This document shows positions 34,660 through 43,496 of a DNA stretch of 64,000 bases, one piece after another. The translations under genes were made by a program, and so were the position numbers. The number at the start of each line of letters is the position of its first letter. Within the stretch, counting starts at the first letter, position 1. The DNA comes from Lachnospiraceae bacterium (GTDB lineage: Bacteria; Bacillota; Clostridia; Lachnospirales; Lachnospiraceae). The stretch lies in the NCBI GenBank assembly GCA_900752065.1, contig CAADTT010000039.1, positions 38,455 through 102,454 of the forward strand, given 5' to 3'. Under the pieces are notes generated by a model. It made no database searches. It was not told the DNA's origin and worked only from the letters and a program-made list of their open reading frames with translations.

Positions 34660-36009
34660 ATGGCAGAGAAAGTAACGTTTGATTATTCAAAGGCAGCGAA
34701 ATTTATTGGCGAAAACGAATTGGCTCCTATGGAAAAACTGGTAAAGGATGCCAGGGAGGTTCTTGTCAGCAGGACAGGCGCGGGAAATGATTTCCTGGGG
34801 TGGATCGATCTGCCTGTAGATTATGATAAAGAGGAGTTTGAGAGAATCGAGAAGGCTGCTGAGAAGATCAAAGCAGACAGCGAGGTTCTGGTAGTGATCG
34901 GTATCGGAGGTTCTTATCTGGGAGCAAGGGCGGCGATTGAATTCCTCCGTCACAGCTTTTATAACAATGTTTCAAAGGAGATCCGCAGGACGCCGGAAAT
35001 CTATTTTGTGGGAAACAGCATCAGCAGTACCTATCTGGCTCACCTGATTGATGTGATCGGAAACAGAGATTTTTCTGTTAATATGATCTCAAAATCAGGA
35101 ACTACCACGGAACCGGCGATTGCTTTCCGCATCTTTAAGGAAATGCTGGAGAAGAAATACGGAAAAGAAGAAGCGGCAAAGAGGATCTATGCGACAACGG
35201 ACAAGGCGAGAGGATCTTTAAAGAATCTGGCTACAGAGGAAGGCTATGAGAGCTTTGTCGTTCCGGATGACGTGGGTGGAAGATTCTCAGTACTGACAGC
35301 CGTGGGCCTGCTCCCCATCGCAGTCAGCGGAGCAGATATCAAAAAGCTCATGGAAGGCGCCGCAGCCGGAAGAAAGCGCGCGCTGGAGGCTGATTTTGCT
35401 GACAATGACGCATTAAAATATGCAGCGATCCGGAACATCCTGCTGAGAAAAGGAAAAATGATCGAGATTCTGGCAAACTATGAGCCGAGCCTTCACTATG
35501 TATCTGAGTGGTGGAAACAGTTATACGGTGAGTCCGAAGGAAAGGACCAGAAGGGTATCTTCCCTGCATCTGTAGACCTTACTACAGATCTTCACTCTAT
35601 GGGACAGTTCATTCAGGACGGAAGCCGTATCATGTTTGAGACCGTATTGAACGTGGAAAAATCACGCTGTGAACTGGTGATCGGCAAAGAGCCGTCAGAT
35701 CTCGACGGACTGAACTATCTGGCAGGAAAGACCGTTGATTTCGTGAACAAGAGCGCCATGAACGGAACCATTCTTGCACATACGGATGGAAGCGTACCGA
35801 ACCTTATGGTAACCATTCCGGAACAGAATGAGTATTATCTGGGTGAGCTGTTCTATTTCTTCGAGTTTGCGTGCGGCATCAGCGGATACCTTCTGGGTGT
35901 AAATCCATTCAACCAGCCGGGTGTTGAGAGCTACAAGAGAAATATGTTTGCGTTACTTGGAAAGCCGGGATATGAGGCAGAAAGAGAAGAGTTGTTAAAG
36001 AGACTGTAA
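34660..36009 (+). CDS. pgi: Glucose-6-phosphate isomerase
   Basis: 449 residues from the ATG 9 bases after AAAGGAG; a GTG three codons earlier is less likely. [40 protein letters not shown] and the late [12 protein letters not shown] are the family signatures. It interconverts glucose-6-phosphate and fructose-6-phosphate. The length fits the short Firmicute type of the enzyme. A single-gene unit with its own promoter and terminator. Confidence 0.97.
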   Translation: MAEKVTFDYSKAAKFIGENELAPMEKLVKDAREVLVSRTGAGNDFLGWIDLPVDYDKEEFERIEKAAEKIKADSEVLVVIGIGGSYLGARAAIEFLRHSFYNNVSKEIRRTPEIYFVGNSISSTYLAHLIDVIGNRDFSVNMISKSGTTTEPAIAFRIFKEMLEKKYGKEEAAKRIYATTDKARGSLKNLATEEGYESFVVPDDVGGRFSVLTAVGLLPIAVSGADIKKLMEGAAAGRKRALEADFADNDALKYAAIRNILLRKGKMIEILANYEPSLHYVSEWWKQLYGESEGKDQKGIFPASVDLTTDLHSMGQFIQDGSRIMFETVLNVEKSRCELVIGKEPSDLDGLNYLAGKTVDFVNKSAMNGTILAHTDGSVPNLMVTIPEQNEYYLGELFYFFEFACGISGYLLGVNPFNQPGVESYKRNMFALLGKPGYEAEREELLKRL

Positions 36010-36021
36010 AAATTATATAAA

Positions 36022-36063
36022 AGGGTGCTGTGCATAAAGAATAAACCGCACAGCACTTTTTTC
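36022..36063 (+). terminator. Rho-independent terminator after pgi
   Basis: Stem AAGGGTGCTGTGC...GCACAGCACTTTTTT. Confidence 0.9.
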
Positions 36064-36082
36064 GTCTTTTCATGAACCGCAG

Positions 36083-36349
36083 CTAATCCTCCTCGATCAC
36101 ATGAAATTCCAGATAATCAAAATCAACCGTCTCAATAAAATTATCCTGATAAAACCGGGTTTTGGCGTGGCGTTTAAATTCCCTTATGGTGGAGTCCAGC
36201 CAGATCGGTTTTCCCAGGTCAAAGGTGTAGCACATTTCCTCCAGCGCACGGAATACCTTGTGCGTCCTGGTATCGCTGGAAGGGTCTTCTACAACGGTAT
36301 CGGCAATCATACGATTGTCTTTCCATAGTTTTCCCCAGACACGGAACAT
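36083..36349 (-). CDS. Small conserved-type hypothetical protein
   Basis: 88 residues with AAGGAGG before the ATG. No signal peptide or membrane segment; charged, with a WLDSTIREFKRHAKTRFYQD helix. It lies 23 bp downstream of the secreted serine hydrolase gene on the same strand, so it is probably cotranscribed. Function unknown. Confidence 0.7.
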   Translation of the reverse strand: MFRVWGKLWKDNRMIADTVVEDPSSDTRTHKVFRALEEMCYTFDLGKPIWLDSTIREFKRHAKTRFYQDNFIETVDFDYLEFHVIEED

Positions 36350-36372
36350 GTTTGTTACCTCCTTGCGGCAAT

Positions 36373-37638
36373 CTATTCTTCGGATGCTACAGTTATCTCG
36401 GTTTGCGGCGGATTAAAATGGTTGTATACCATTTTGGTGATCTCCCGGATATGGGTGATCGCCTGATTGCCGCTGTCCCATTTGCTGGACATGATGCACA
36501 GGACGAAATCTCCGCCGGGAGAGTAGATGATGGAAGAGTCATTTTCCGCATCGCTGACCTCTCCGGTCTTATTGGCGCTGATGGCCTCATCGGGCAGGGC
36601 TGATGGTATCTTGTAAGTGATTTCCTGAGCGAGCAGCAGATCTTCCATCTTTCTGGATGCCATATGAGAAACCAGCGTTCCGTCGTAGATCCGGGAGAGC
36701 AGCTCGCCGCAGTCTCTTGCGGAGGTTCTGTTGATATCGGAAGGGTTATGCCGGAGACTGGAATCCTCCAGACCGTTTACCTGCCGGGTATCGGAAAAGC
36801 CCTGGCGCTTTGCGAAATTGTTCAGGAAGGAAAGACCGTCTTTATGGTCGTGTTTTTCGCTCAGGCAGCGCACCAGCTCGTTGGCAGCTTCATTATCGCT
36901 TACCGTGATCATCTCGTGTAAAAGGCGGTCAATGGTTTCTGTTTCCTCCAGAGTGCCGTTATGAATTTGCTCCATAACTGCCCCCATGATAAAAAGCTTG
37001 ATCAGGCTGGCGGATTCCATAGGATTCTCATTGATACTGATCACTTCACCATTTGAAAGATTTTTTACATACACAGACCAGTTTCCGGAATAGCCCTCCG
37101 TCATGGAGGTAAGCTCTTCTTCCAGATGCTCCCAGGACAGGGATACCTCTGTCAAATCCAGATAATTTGGCTGGAACTGTACAAGGAGACGGACATCAGC
37201 CATAAGTTCAGAAGCTGCGTCGCCGGTATTTGCCAGTGGAGAACCGTCTGCATATTCTACCATAATAGAGCCTTTGGCACTGTCCTCTGAATCTGCTTCT
37301 TCTGTTTCTATAGGGCTGTCAGGCAGTTCCGTTTCCATATAATGTTCGGAGGGGACTTCCGATTCCGATGCAGCTTCTGTGTCAGGCATTTCTGCAGACG
37401 CTGATTCCGACGCGTCCTCTGTGTCTGAGGCAGGCTCAGAGGAGAGCTCTGTGGAGGGATCCTCCGTCTGGGAGGTCTCCGGGGAGCGCTCCGTTTCCTG
37501 CAGGAAGGACTGTGCTGTAGGGGAATAGGTTCCGATGTTGTGCATTCCGGCGTATAAAAGACCGAGAGCGCCGGCTCCGGCAAGTGCTTTTACCAGCCGG
37601 AAATTAAGGTTGTGTGGTATCTTCCAATCAAATTTCAT
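36373..37638 (-). CDS. Secreted/membrane-anchored class A beta-lactamase-fold serine hydrolase
   Basis: 421 residues from MKFDWKIPHN. A single N-terminal helix (about 16-32) precedes a 110-residue linker very rich in Ser, Glu, Thr and Asp. The penicillin-recognising fold follows: SASLIKL (SxxK), SDNEAAN (SDN) and SANKTGE (KTG). Class A beta-lactamases carry Glu166 in an omega loop, which I could not place with confidence, so a peptidase/transpeptidase-like or uncharacterised role is as likely as antibiotic resistance. The ribosome site is weak. Confidence 0.85.
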   Translation of the reverse strand: MKFDWKIPHNLNFRLVKALAGAGALGLLYAGMHNIGTYSPTAQSFLQETERSPETSQTEDPSTELSSEPASDTEDASESASAEMPDTEAASESEVPSEHYMETELPDSPIETEEADSEDSAKGSIMVEYADGSPLANTGDAASELMADVRLLVQFQPNYLDLTEVSLSWEHLEEELTSMTEGYSGNWSVYVKNLSNGEVISINENPMESASLIKLFIMGAVMEQIHNGTLEETETIDRLLHEMITVSDNEAANELVRCLSEKHDHKDGLSFLNNFAKRQGFSDTRQVNGLEDSSLRHNPSDINRTSARDCGELLSRIYDGTLVSHMASRKMEDLLLAQEITYKIPSALPDEAISANKTGEVSDAENDSSIIYSPGGDFVLCIMSSKWDSGNQAITHIREITKMVYNHFNPPQTEITVASEE

Positions 37639-37668
37639 ATATGTCCAGCCTTTGCGTAGTATTCTTCT

Positions 37669-37699
37669 GTTACAGTTCGGCCCTTGGCTGAACTGTAAC
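37669..37699. repeat. Palindrome related to the 17245 element
   Basis: GTTACAGTTCGGCC / GGCTGAACTGTAAC (37669-37682 / 37686-37699) with a 3-base loop. One G-T wobble otherwise breaks perfect pairing. It lies upstream of the serine hydrolase gene, in its leader or promoter region. Confidence 0.6.
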
Positions 37700-37980
37700 A
37701 ATCATACAATATTTATAACTGTTCAGCCATGCACAAAATAAACAAAAATTTTACGCAATACAGATTCCAAAACAAATATTTTTATCGGTTTTATACAAAA
37801 AAAGAATGAGAAGCCCGGATTCGTAAAGGAATTTTCGGAAAAAAGAAAGCGGGATATCAGCGGGTTTGCAGATGCGGGAGGAAAATAGGGAGAGTCGGAA
37901 GGAGCCGGATTTTTTGGCGGGCGGCGGTGCGGGGAATATGAATAAAGTCTTAACAATTCTTAAATATATTGTGAGGTTCC
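37700..37980. other. Divergent intergenic region
   Basis: About 280 bp between the minus-strand hydrolase gene and the rightward lipid operon. AT-rich at the left, GC-rich near 37860-37940; no gene seen. Confidence 0.5.
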
Positions 37981-38009
37981 TTGAGAATAGAAGTCCAGCC
38001 TGTTATACT
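37981..38009 (+). promoter_or_regulatory. Promoter of the lipid operon
   Basis: -35 TTGAGA, a 17-base spacer, -10 TATACT. Confidence 0.7.
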
Positions 38010-38076
38010 TTGTTTTATGGCTGACCGGCAGGGTTATGAACCATAGGAAAATAGCAGTAGGGGACAGGAGAGGGAC

Positions 38077-38775
38077 ATGAAAAAGATATGGGAAAAAGCG
38101 GCGGCGTTTATCCCGGCATACGGCCGGGTGCCTTTGATTCTGGCAGTTGTGTTTAATATGACAGTCTACGGGGGCTCCCGGATGCTCACAAAAGGCTGGC
38201 ATCATTTTAATATTGAAGGACCGTTGGATGCACTGATTCCCTTCTGGCCGCCGTCTGCGGCGGTATATCTGGGGTGCTACCTGTTCTGGTGTGTAAATTA
38301 TATTCTGATCGCCCGTCAGGGGAAAAAAGAGGTTTATGAATTTTTTGCGGGGGATCTGCTGTCCAGGTGTATCTGCCTGCTGTTCTTCTGTGCATTTCCC
38401 ACCACGAATATCCGCCCGGAAGTGGCCCCGGAGGGTTTCTGGAATCAGGTCATGCGTTTTGTTTACACCATAGATGCGGCGGATAACCTGTTCCCTTCGA
38501 TCCACTGTCTGGTGAGCTGGTTCTGTTACATAGGGCTGCGGGGAAGGAGAGATATCCCGGTCTGGTACCGGGCCGCCTCCTGCATCATGGCGGTGCTGGT
38601 CTGCATTTCCACGCTGACGACGAAGCAGCATGTGATCGTGGATGTGTTTGGAGGCGTATTTCTGGCAGAATTCTGTCTGAGGATGGGGAAAAGGCCGAAG
38701 CTTTGCAGGATGTATGAAAGGCTGATTACTCCATCAGAATGGAAGCTTTTCAGGCGGAAAGGAGGAATTCTGTGA
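38077..38775 (+). CDS. PAP2-family membrane phosphatase
   Basis: 232 residues, about six helices. The PAP2 motifs are FPSIHCLVSW (catalytic His) and STLTTKQHVIVDVFGG (second His and Asp). The first motif is changed to TTNIRPEV. Likely substrates are phosphatidate, phosphatidylglycerophosphate or polyprenyl pyrophosphate. It opens a five-gene lipid operon and ends by overlapping the next gene by 4 bp (GTGA). Confidence 0.85.
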   Translation: MKKIWEKAAAFIPAYGRVPLILAVVFNMTVYGGSRMLTKGWHHFNIEGPLDALIPFWPPSAAVYLGCYLFWCVNYILIARQGKKEVYEFFAGDLLSRCICLLFFCAFPTTNIRPEVAPEGFWNQVMRFVYTIDAADNLFPSIHCLVSWFCYIGLRGRRDIPVWYRAASCIMAVLVCISTLTTKQHVIVDVFGGVFLAEFCLRMGKRPKLCRMYERLITPSEWKLFRRKGGIL

Positions 38776-39809
38776 AAGGGAAAAAAGCCATAGGAAATCT
38801 GCTCTTTCTTCTGGTAGTCTTCGGGCTGACCGTTTACGGGGTATTTCGCGGACAGGATCTGGGGGAACTGTTGGCGGTGATCCGGACGGTGGATATCCGG
38901 TGGTTGATTCCGGGAGTGATTCTTGTCATCTTTTTTATCTGGGGTGAATCTATTATTATATGGTACATGATGGGTTCTTTTGGGATTCGTCTGAAGAAGA
39001 GGATATGCTTTCTTTTTTCCTCTGTGGGATTCTTTTTTAGCTGCATCACGCCTTCGGCCAGCGGAGGGCAGCCCATGCAGATCTACTATATGAAAAAAGA
39101 AAAGATACCGATTCCAGTGTCTACGGTGATCCTGATGATCGTCACGATTACATATAAGCTGGTGCTGGTCGTTATAGGACTGGGGGTTCTTCTGTTTGGA
39201 AGAGGATTTATCCATCATTATCTGGAGGAGGTTCGGCCCGTTTTCTGTCTGGGGCTGGCGCTGAATGTTTTCTGTGTAACCCTTATGTCGGTGCTGGTAT
39301 TTCATCCGCTGCTGGCAGAGAGAATCTTGACGAAGGGGCTGGACTGGATGGAGAGGCTGCGCCTGATGAAGCGGAGGGCAGAGCGGCGGGAAAAGCTTCA
39401 GGTCTCTATGGAGACGTACCGGGAGACGGCGGCGTATTTAAAGGGACACGGGAAGGTGACGGCTGCGGTTATAGGGATCACATTTGTCCAGAGGATCGCC
39501 CTGTTCGCCGTTACATGGACGATTTACCGGGCCTTTCACCTGTCCGGAACGGCTGTGTGGGAGGTGGTGCTTTTGCAGGCGGTGATTTCCGTTTCTGTTG
39601 ATATGCTTCCGCTTCCGGGCGGAATGGGAATCAGCGAGAGTCTGTTTATGAAAATTTTCGTGCCGGTTTTCGGGGCAGTGACGCTTCCGGGAATGATTTT
39701 ATCCCGGGGACTCGGGTATTACACACAGCTTTTGATCAGTGCGGTATTTACTGTGGTGACACAATTTTACTATATGAGAAAAGAGAGAAGAGAAAAAGCG
39801 GGAGGATAA
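38772..39809 (+). CDS. YbhN/UPF0104 family membrane protein (MprF flippase-domain-like)
   Basis: 345 residues from a GTG with AGGAGG just upstream, overlapping the PAP2 stop. Eight or so helices; CITPSASGGQPMQIYYM and PLPGGMGISESLFMK are the conserved family blocks, also found in the flippase half of MprF. No synthase domain is attached. It probably moves or scrambles a lipid made by its neighbours. A DUF2156 synthase-type gene exists at 8918 but is far away. Confidence 0.85.
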   Translation: MKGKKAIGNLLFLLVVFGLTVYGVFRGQDLGELLAVIRTVDIRWLIPGVILVIFFIWGESIIIWYMMGSFGIRLKKRICFLFSSVGFFFSCITPSASGGQPMQIYYMKKEKIPIPVSTVILMIVTITYKLVLVVIGLGVLLFGRGFIHHYLEEVRPVFCLGLALNVFCVTLMSVLVFHPLLAERILTKGLDWMERLRLMKRRAERREKLQVSMETYRETAAYLKGHGKVTAAVIGITFVQRIALFAVTWTIYRAFHLSGTAVWEVVLLQAVISVSVDMLPLPGGMGISESLFMKIFVPVFGAVTLPGMILSRGLGYYTQLLISAVFTVVTQFYYMRKERREKAGG

Positions 39810-39814
39810 ATGAG

Positions 39815-40471
39815 ATGATAGGATTTTATGATTATACGGTGGTGCTGACTTATATCAGTCTGGCGTCTTCCATAATGGGGATTTTCTGTGCGATATCCGG
39901 GAGGATGGCATGGGCGGTTTTCTTTCTGGCTTTTTCCGGTCTGTGCGATATGTTTGACGGAAAGATCGCACGGACGAAAAAAAACCGGACGGAGGATCAG
40001 AAAAGCTTTGGGATTCAGATCGATTCCCTCTGCGATATCGTGTGTTTCGGGGTGCTTCCCATCATCATCTGTTATAAGACGGGCATGAACCGGCTGCCCG
40101 GCATGGCGATTCTTGTGTTCTACGGGATCGCAGGAGTGATACGGCTGGGATATTTTAATGTCATGGAAGCGAGGCGCCAGGCGGAGAGCAGCGGGGAGAG
40201 GAAGTATTATCAGGGACTTCCCATCACATCGATGGCGATCGCACTGCCGATCCTGTATGTGGTCTATCCTCTGTTTCCCGGCAGGGGCATCTTTATCGCG
40301 GCAGAGCATGTCCTGGTGGCGGTGGTGGGGGCTTTGTTCATCACAGATTTCAAACTGAAAAAACCCTCGGTGAAAGGTGTGTTTATGATCACGGCGGCGG
40401 TAGCGGTTTCCGTTGTGGTGCTGCTGATGGTCTGGAGAGGCTGGGGGCGTTTTCTGCATTTTCGCAGATAG
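39815..40471 (+). CDS. pssA: CDP-alcohol phosphatidyltransferase, probably phosphatidylserine synthase
   Basis: 218 residues, six or more helices. The CDP-alcohol motif is present as CDMFDGKIAR followed by GIQIDSLCDIVCFG, that is DG-x2-AR-x(n)-G-x3-D-x3-D. The gene directly precedes a phosphatidylserine decarboxylase gene, so the alcohol is almost certainly serine. It transfers phosphatidyl from CDP-diacylglycerol to serine in the membrane. Confidence 0.9.
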   Translation: MIGFYDYTVVLTYISLASSIMGIFCAISGRMAWAVFFLAFSGLCDMFDGKIARTKKNRTEDQKSFGIQIDSLCDIVCFGVLPIIICYKTGMNRLPGMAILVFYGIAGVIRLGYFNVMEARRQAESSGERKYYQGLPITSMAIALPILYVVYPLFPGRGIFIAAEHVLVAVVGALFITDFKLKKPSVKGVFMITAAVAVSVVVLLMVWRGWGRFLHFRR

Positions 40472-40483
40472 AAAGGAAGAGAG

Positions 40484-41368
40484 ATGCATTTTACAGCAGA
40501 CAGAAACGGAAAGATCAAACCAGAAGATTCGGCGCAGGACCGTCTGCTGACGGTTCTTTACGGACATGGGGCAGGGCGGGTTTTGCTGAAGCTTCTGATT
40601 TCCCCGGCGTTTTCGAAGCTTGGCGGACGGCTTTTGGATTCCGGATTTTCAAAGGCGCTGATTCCGCTTTTTATCAAAAACCACGGAATTCATATGGAGG
40701 ACTTTGAGAAGCGGCAGTATACGTCCTACAATGATTTTTTTACACGCAGGCTGGCCCCGGGCGCCAGAAAGGTGGAGGAACAGCCGGAGCTTTTTGTCAG
40801 CCCCTGTGACAGCAGGCTGGCCGTCTATGCTCTTGACGGAAGGAAAAGATTCAGGATCAAGAATACGCTGTACACCGCAGAGAGCCTTTTGCGGAGCCGG
40901 AAGCTGGCAGAGAAATACCGGGGCGGCTATGTGTGGGTATTCCGTCTCTGCGTGGAGGACTATCACCGTTATATCTATACGGATGGGGGATGCACATCAA
41001 AGAATGTCCGGATTCCGGGTGTGTTTCACACGGTGAATCCGGCGGCGAATGATAAAGTGCCGGTTTATAAAGAAAATACAAGGGAATACTGCCTGCTCCG
41101 GTCAGAGAACTTCGGCACTGTGGTTCTGATGGAGGTAGGAGCCATGCTGGTGGGAAAGATTGAGAACCGTCCGGTGAAGGGAAAGGTAAAGAGAGGGCAG
41201 GAAAAGGGGAATTTTGCTTTCGGAGGTTCTACGGTCATCCTGATGACGCAGGCGGGAGCGGTTCTGCCGGATGCAGATATTCTGGAGAATTCCCTGCGGG
41301 GAATGGAGACAAAGGTAAGACTGGGGGAACGTGTAGGGATCGGGATGTTTTCAGGTAAAGGAGTATAA
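40484..41368 (+). CDS. psd: Phosphatidylserine decarboxylase proenzyme
   Basis: 294 residues. NDFFTRRLAPGAR, SPCDSRLAVY and VEDYHRYIYTDGG are conserved. The self-cleavage site near the C-terminus reads FGGSTVI, where the Ser becomes the pyruvoyl group. It converts phosphatidylserine to phosphatidylethanolamine. It lies 12 bp after pssA. Confidence 0.95.
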   Translation: MHFTADRNGKIKPEDSAQDRLLTVLYGHGAGRVLLKLLISPAFSKLGGRLLDSGFSKALIPLFIKNHGIHMEDFEKRQYTSYNDFFTRRLAPGARKVEEQPELFVSPCDSRLAVYALDGRKRFRIKNTLYTAESLLRSRKLAEKYRGGYVWVFRLCVEDYHRYIYTDGGCTSKNVRIPGVFHTVNPAANDKVPVYKENTREYCLLRSENFGTVVLMEVGAMLVGKIENRPVKGKVKRGQEKGNFAFGGSTVILMTQAGAVLPDADILENSLRGMETKVRLGERVGIGMFSGKGV

Positions 41369-41371
41369 AGA

Positions 41372-42205
41372 ATGGATATGATCGAGTTTTTGAAGGCAGT
41401 TTTGTTTGGAATCGTGGAGGGAGTGACCGAGTGGCTTCCCATCAGCAGCACGGGACATATGATCATCCTGGATGAAGTGGTAAAGCTGAATGTGTCGGAG
41501 GAATTTTTGTCGATGTTTCTGGTGGTCATCCAGCTTGGGGCGATCCTGGCGGTGGTCCTTCTGTTCTGGAACCAGCTTTTTCCTTTTTCTTTTAAGGAGA
41601 GGCCTTATGTGAAAAAGGATATCTTTGAGATGTGGTTTAAAATCATTGTGTCCTGCGTTCCGGCGGCAGTGGTGGGGATTTTGTTTGAGGAGCAGCTTGA
41701 TGCATGGTTCTATAATTATCAGACGGTAGCTGTGATGCTGATTCTTTTTGGCGTCGCTTTTATCTGGATCGAGAACAGGAACGCAGGGAAGGATGCAAAA
41801 ATAACTTCTATTGCGGAGATCACCTGGAAAACGGCCTTCTGGATCGGAATGTTCCAGCTCATTGCGGCAGTCTTTCCGGGAACCTCCCGCTCCGGCGCCA
41901 CGATCCTTGGGGGGATCATGCTGGGACTTTCCAGAACGGTAGCGGCAGAGTATACGTTCTTTCTGGCAGTTCCGGTCATGTTCGGGGCGAGCCTTTTGAA
42001 AATCGTAAAGTTCGGACTGGATTTTTCTGCGCCGGAGCTGATGATCCTTCTGGTGGGAATGACGGTGGCGTTCGTGACCTCTATTGTTGTCATAAAATTT
42101 CTGCTTGGCTATATCCGAAAGCATGATTTCAAGGTGTTCGGATGGTACCGGATTATTCTGGGGATCGTTGTGCTGGCCTTTTTTATGCTGCGGCAGAACG
42201 GTTAA
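41372..42205 (+). CDS. uppP: Undecaprenyl-diphosphatase (BacA type)
   Basis: 277 residues, eight helices. GIVEGVTEWLPISSTGHMI (catalytic Glu-rich motif) and FPGTSRSGATI are the two family signatures. It recycles undecaprenyl pyrophosphate for cell-wall synthesis and can give bacitracin tolerance. It starts 3 bp after psd, so it is part of the lipid operon, an uncommon neighbour for PE synthesis. Confidence 0.96.
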   Translation: MDMIEFLKAVLFGIVEGVTEWLPISSTGHMIILDEVVKLNVSEEFLSMFLVVIQLGAILAVVLLFWNQLFPFSFKERPYVKKDIFEMWFKIIVSCVPAAVVGILFEEQLDAWFYNYQTVAVMLILFGVAFIWIENRNAGKDAKITSIAEITWKTAFWIGMFQLIAAVFPGTSRSGATILGGIMLGLSRTVAAEYTFFLAVPVMFGASLLKIVKFGLDFSAPELMILLVGMTVAFVTSIVVIKFLLGYIRKHDFKVFGWYRIILGIVVLAFFMLRQNG

Positions 42206-42358
42206 TTTTAAGCTTTGTAGCTTTTGGTTTTGCTTATGTGGGTGGAGTTCCTGCTTCAAATCGACTGTGAATAGTAACTTTTTGTCAGAACTTGCGATAT
42301 TTTCCCCGCCCTTTTGCAGAAGGAATGTGCTATACTTTTGGCGTAAGGAGGGGAACAA

Positions 42359-42967
42359 ATGGGCGAAACCAGGTATATGATTTCCGACATGGCTAAAAAG
42401 GTCGATGTGGAAGCGCATGTGCTCCGGTACTGGGAAGAGGAATTGGAGATCGGAATTTCACGGACAGAGCTGGGGCACCGTTACTATACCGAGGAGGATA
42501 TCAGGCTATTCCTGAAGATTAAGGAACTAAAAGAGAGAGGGCTTCAGTTAAAAGCCATCAAGGTGCTGATCCCGAAGCTGGAAAAGAAGAAGGAAGGGTG
42601 CAAAGAGCAGGAAGAGGCCCCGGAGGATTCCGTTACCCTTCCGGAAGAGGAAAAAGACGGGGAGACTTCGGCAGAGACACTTCCTGCTATCGGACCGGAT
42701 CCGGACAAGCTGAAACAGTTCGAGAATATTGTTACCGGAATCTTCCGCCAGGTGATTCAGGATAACAATGCGGAGCTGGAGTGCAGGATCACGGACAGCG
42801 TGACGAAGGAGATGAATCTTCTCATGCAGGTGCGGGAGGAAAAGGAAGAAGAGCGTTTCCGCCGCCTGGACGAGACGATTCGTTCCTACCAGAAAAACAG
42901 GCAGCTCGTGGCAGCGGCAAAGGAGCCGGAGGGAAAAAGAAAAAGGTGGCTTGGATTTTTTTCATAA
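42359..42967 (+). CDS. MerR-like DNA-binding protein with C-terminal coiled coil
   Basis: 202 residues. The N-terminal MerR-type winged helix is clear: MISDMAKKVDVEAHVLRYWEEEL and HRYYTEEDIRLFLKIKEL. A Glu/Lys-rich linker (about 80-115) leads to a helix-rich region with REEKEEERFRRLDETIRSYQ and a basic, aromatic end. No metal-binding Cys is present. It resembles the DUF3967-like regulators of Firmicutes. Target unknown; a strong terminator follows. Confidence 0.85.
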   Translation: MGETRYMISDMAKKVDVEAHVLRYWEEELEIGISRTELGHRYYTEEDIRLFLKIKELKERGLQLKAIKVLIPKLEKKKEGCKEQEEAPEDSVTLPEEEKDGETSAETLPAIGPDPDKLKQFENIVTGIFRQVIQDNNAELECRITDSVTKEMNLLMQVREEKEEERFRRLDETIRSYQKNRQLVAAAKEPEGKRKRWLGFFS

Positions 42968-43012
42968 ATATACAGGGAAGCACGCCAAAGGCGGGCTTCC
43001 CTGTATATTTTT
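42966..43012. terminator. Bidirectional terminator between MerR-like gene and ferredoxin gene
   Basis: A perfect 16-bp stem AAATATACAGGGAAGC / GCTTCCCTGTATATTT (42966-42981 / 42995-43010). It serves the two convergent genes. Confidence 0.93.
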
Positions 43013-43043
43013 GCCGGTATGTACCGGATAATAGCTGACAGAA

Positions 43044-43214
43044 TTATTCAGCGGAGATCGCACCTGTCGGGCACTCAGCTTCACATGTTCCGCAGTCTAA
43101 GCATGAATCAGCATCGATCACGTATTTTCCATCGCCTTCGCTGATTGCTTCTGCCGGACATACGCCAGCGCATGTTCCACAAGATACACATTCATCAGAA
43201 ATTACATATGCCAT
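43044..43214 (-). CDS. 2[4Fe-4S] ferredoxin
   Basis: 56 residues, with GGAGGAAAA before the ATG. Two CxxCxxCxxxCP clusters: CVSCGTCAGVCP and CLDCGTCEAECP, separated by a short turn. This is the clostridial electron carrier for pyruvate oxidation, hydrogenases and related enzymes. Single gene; its short length and dense Cys pattern leave little doubt. Confidence 0.97.
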   Translation of the reverse strand: MAYVISDECVSCGTCAGVCPAEAISEGDGKYVIDADSCLDCGTCEAECPTGAISAE

Positions 43215-43496
43215 GATAATTTTCCTCCTATTTCTTTCGGCTTGGACTTTTTCTTCAAGTCTTATGATTGATTTTAATACATTTTATAGGATTATACAAG
43301 AAGAAAATTTATGAAATTGTCAGCCAGTGTTATACATATTTTTTCAATCAGCCTCTGGAAAATTTTATTCATCAATGAGAGAGGATCTGCCCTTTGAACA
43401 GCAACAGATCTATGGACATTTTCACAAAAATGTGTTAGTATCAACGAATATATATAGACATAAGTAATAAAATATTAAAGTGGGAGGAGGAACAAT
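43215..43496. other. Divergent intergenic region before the first GH20 gene
   Basis: 282 bp, AT-rich; it carries the ferredoxin leader and the GH20 leader with GGGAGGAGG. Promoter boxes are plausible but not clear enough to place. Confidence 0.4.

Noticed and set aside
36373..37638. Firm call as an antibiotic-resistance beta-lactamase
   Set aside because: SxxK, SDN and KTG are present, but the catalytic omega-loop Glu could not be placed with confidence; a wall-related serine hydrolase fits as well.
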